Assembly: GCA_002307235.1 (NCBI GenBank) | Contig: DBTV01000040.1 | Coordinates: 44,568 to 108,567 of the forward strand | Source of the DNA: Acidobacteriaceae bacterium UBA1307 | GTDB taxonomy: Bacteria > Acidobacteriota > Terriglobia > Terriglobales > Acidobacteriaceae | Length of the DNA: 64,000 nucleotides | Reading direction: 5' to 3' | In this document: piece after piece, positions 62,818 to 64,000 of the stretch | Numbering within the stretch: the first letter of the stretch is position 1 | How the letters are laid out: the number at the start of each line of letters is the position of its first letter | Made by a program: the position numbers and the translations under genes | The notes under the pieces: model-generated | Told to the model about the DNA's origin: nothing | Database searches by the model: none | The model's input: the letters and a program-made list of their open reading frames with translations, nothing else

Positions 62818-63444
62818 CTAAAAGGTATAGACGATGCCCAGGGTCGGAATCACCGTGCTGACGTATTTTTTGGTGCGCAGACCTGCAAAGCCAAAGTCGG
62901 GAGCCTTGTAGGTCAACCCCTTTACCTCCGCGCGGATCCGCAGCTTCGGCGTCAGCAGATAATCGTCGCCGCCACCGATCGCGAACTGGCTCACCGTCTG
63001 CTGCGCCAGCCCCGTCGCATTGCGTGGCTGATAGATCAGCGCGCCGCCACCGGCCGTGATGAACGACTCGAATTTCTTGCTCATCGGATTGCCAAAGGTG
63101 AACACGGCACTGCCCGTCACCGCATGCACACGCGCGTCGATCCGCGTCAGATTGCCCCCGGCCAGATACTTCTGGCTGTTCATGAACAGGTCGTAGTCGG
63201 CCTGCGCGGAAAAATGGCGCGTCAGGCGATACCGATAGCTGACCTCGTAATCGCCCGCCGTGGTCGGCTCAAACTTGATTCCGTTGACCGTGGTCTTGCG
63301 CGTCAGCGCAATACCTGCCCCCACGGCAATCTGCTGGTGAGGGTCGGCCTGGTGTGGGCCGACCGGAAGAGCCGGACTCTGCTGCTGTGCCTGCAGCGCT
63401 GTGACTGTCAAAAGTATCCAGAACAGGATAGGGAAGTGCTTCAT
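62818..63444 (-). CDS. Outer-membrane beta-barrel protein
   Basis: 208 residues: signal peptide (MKHFPILFWILLTVTALQAQ), then about eight strands (IAVGAGIALTRKT, YEVSYRYRLTRHFSAQADYDLF, VTGSAVFTF, FESFITAGGGALIYQ, LRIRAEVKGLTY) ending in TLGIVYTF with a C-terminal Phe. This is a small OmpA- or OmpW-like barrel of the kind expanded in acidobacteria; the ligand is unknown. ATG 63444 follows GGAG. It stands next to the TetR gene in the same direction. Confidence 0.75.
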   Translation of the reverse strand: MKHFPILFWILLTVTALQAQQQSPALPVGPHQADPHQQIAVGAGIALTRKTTVNGIKFEPTTAGDYEVSYRYRLTRHFSAQADYDLFMNSQKYLAGGNLTRIDARVHAVTGSAVFTFGNPMSKKFESFITAGGGALIYQPRNATGLAQQTVSQFAIGGGDDYLLTPKLRIRAEVKGLTYKAPDFGFAGLRTKKYVSTVIPTLGIVYTF

Positions 63445-63493
63445 GGATTCTCCGCTCATTAAGGTTTGCGTGCAATCCGGCATGCCGCCTGAA

Positions 63494-63524
63494 TTAAATA
63501 GATAATACTACGTATCTAATTTAA
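63494..63524. promoter_or_regulatory. Candidate TetR-type operator upstream of the beta-barrel gene
   Basis: TTAAATAGATA (63494-63504) and TATCTAATTTAA (63513-63524) form an inverted repeat with one indel, with an 8-nt centre. It lies 50 bases upstream of the beta-barrel start, in the likely promoter. Confidence 0.45.
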
Positions 63525-63708
63525 GGCAAGGGTACCAGCGTGCTTTTCATGTTTTTTTCTTTCTTACCGGCGGCCACGCCTCCCTGGCCAACACGCGTTT
63601 CTGCCTGCACCGCCTTTTCTCTCAAGCATTTCCATCAGGCCTTCCCTTCCAATTCCTCGAGGAAAAATTCCCGCGCGCCGCCCACTGCCGTATGCTCAAA
63701 AGAGAGCC

Positions 63709-64000
63709 ATGAGCGAGTTCGCACAGACCGTCAAGCAGCAGGCCGACATCGTCAAGATCGTTGAAGGCTACATCCGCCTGCGCAAATCCGGCTCGGCCAA
63801 CTACGCCGGTCTCTGCCCCTTCCACAAGGAAAAATCGCCCTCGTTCAACGTGCATGTCACCCGGCAGTTCTTTCACTGCTTCGGCTGCGGCGTCTCGGGC
63901 GATGTGTTTACCTTTGTGCAGAAGATCGAAAACGTCAGCTTCCCCGAAGCGGTCAAGATCGTCGCGCAGAAGTACGGCATTCCGCTGCCCAAGCGCGAGT
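63709..64000 (+). CDS. dnaG: DNA primase, N-terminal part (cut by the window end)
   Basis: 97 codons visible, open to the window end. The protein starts SEFAQTVKQQADIVKIVEGYI, then shows the CHC2 zinc-binding domain: CPFHKEKSPSFNVH, and FFHCFGCGVSGDVFTF, followed by FPEAVKIVAQKYGI. That is the N-terminus of bacterial primase, which makes RNA primers at the replication fork. AAGAGAG precedes ATG 63709. Confidence 0.94.
   Translation, partial: MSEFAQTVKQQADIVKIVEGYIRLRKSGSANYAGLCPFHKEKSPSFNVHVTRQFFHCFGCGVSGDVFTFVQKIENVSFPEAVKIVAQKYGIPLPKRE

Overview
The window looks like chromosomal DNA of a member of the Acidobacteriota, probably the Terriglobia/Acidobacteriaceae. It is GC-rich and densely coding, has two secreted proteins of the acidobacterial VWFA-related type (41783-43090 and 43300-44322), several outer-membrane beta-barrel proteins of a diderm cell, and the usual dnaA / rpmH-rnpA-yidD-yidC neighbourhood. 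This assignment rests on family recognition, not on a search. I found no rRNA, tRNA, CRISPR array, prophage or classical insertion sequence.

Layout. 1-3300: a fragment, a phosphohexomutase and an RNB-domain ribonuclease. 3350-11000: a minus-strand cytochrome operon (decaheme MtrA/DmsE type, MtrB/PioB-type beta-barrel, two monoheme cytochromes c, multiheme NapC/NirT membrane cytochrome), closed by a strong terminator and divergent from a CRP/FNR-type regulator with an N-terminal cysteine cluster. 11000-21600: an NTF2-like secreted protein, a chemoreceptor, oxygen-dependent protoporphyrinogen oxidase, cytochrome bd oxidase (cydAB), a GIY-YIG nuclease framed by inverted repeats, a radical SAM/SPASM protein and a tandem universal stress protein. 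21600-33000: ComF, an HNH nuclease, two facing secreted proteins with similar C-termini, a sensor-kinase-like protein lacking its phospho-histidine, mnmG, and a porin-cstA pair. 33300-41700: a second chemoreceptor, trpC-trpF, greA, a CDP-alcohol phosphatidyltransferase, a flavin reductase-like protein, a thioredoxin-like protein, tatA and an EamA transporter. 41700-54200: VWA proteins, egtB, a GH27 glycosidase, yceH, a KH-R3H (Jag/KhpB) protein, a secreted nucleoside hydrolase and several unrecognised membrane proteins. 54400-64000: dnaA, then rpmH-rnpA-yidD-yidC, an acyltransferase, a repeat-rich secreted protein, a Bcp peroxiredoxin, a TetR regulator with a beta-barrel target candidate, and the start of dnaG.

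How it may work together. The first 21 kb reads as a redox island: a porin-cytochrome conduit with its inner-membrane quinol-side cytochrome, a high-affinity oxidase, haem synthesis, a radical SAM enzyme and a stress protein. Three CRP-like palindromes (GTGA-N6-TCAC) lie in the divergent intergenic regions at 9811, 15387 and 20286. In the last two the palindrome is exactly the same distance (123 nt) from the start codons of hemY and of the radical SAM gene. The CRP/FNR protein at 10211 has a CRP-like recognition helix (RETVTR) and could be the shared regulator; this is inference.

Between genes there are three dispersed repeat families. R1 is a palindromic element with compensatory stem changes; two inverted copies bracket the GIY-YIG gene. 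R2 is a GGGAACAGGG/GGGACTAGGG word family that sits at gene ends, donates stop codons and C-terminal residues, and also appears in frame inside mnmG. R3 consists of clustered mini-hairpins with TGAA/TTCA loops inside short terminal inverted repeats. The R1-bracketed GIY-YIG cassette and the cytochrome/regulator island are the best candidates for an undescribed system.
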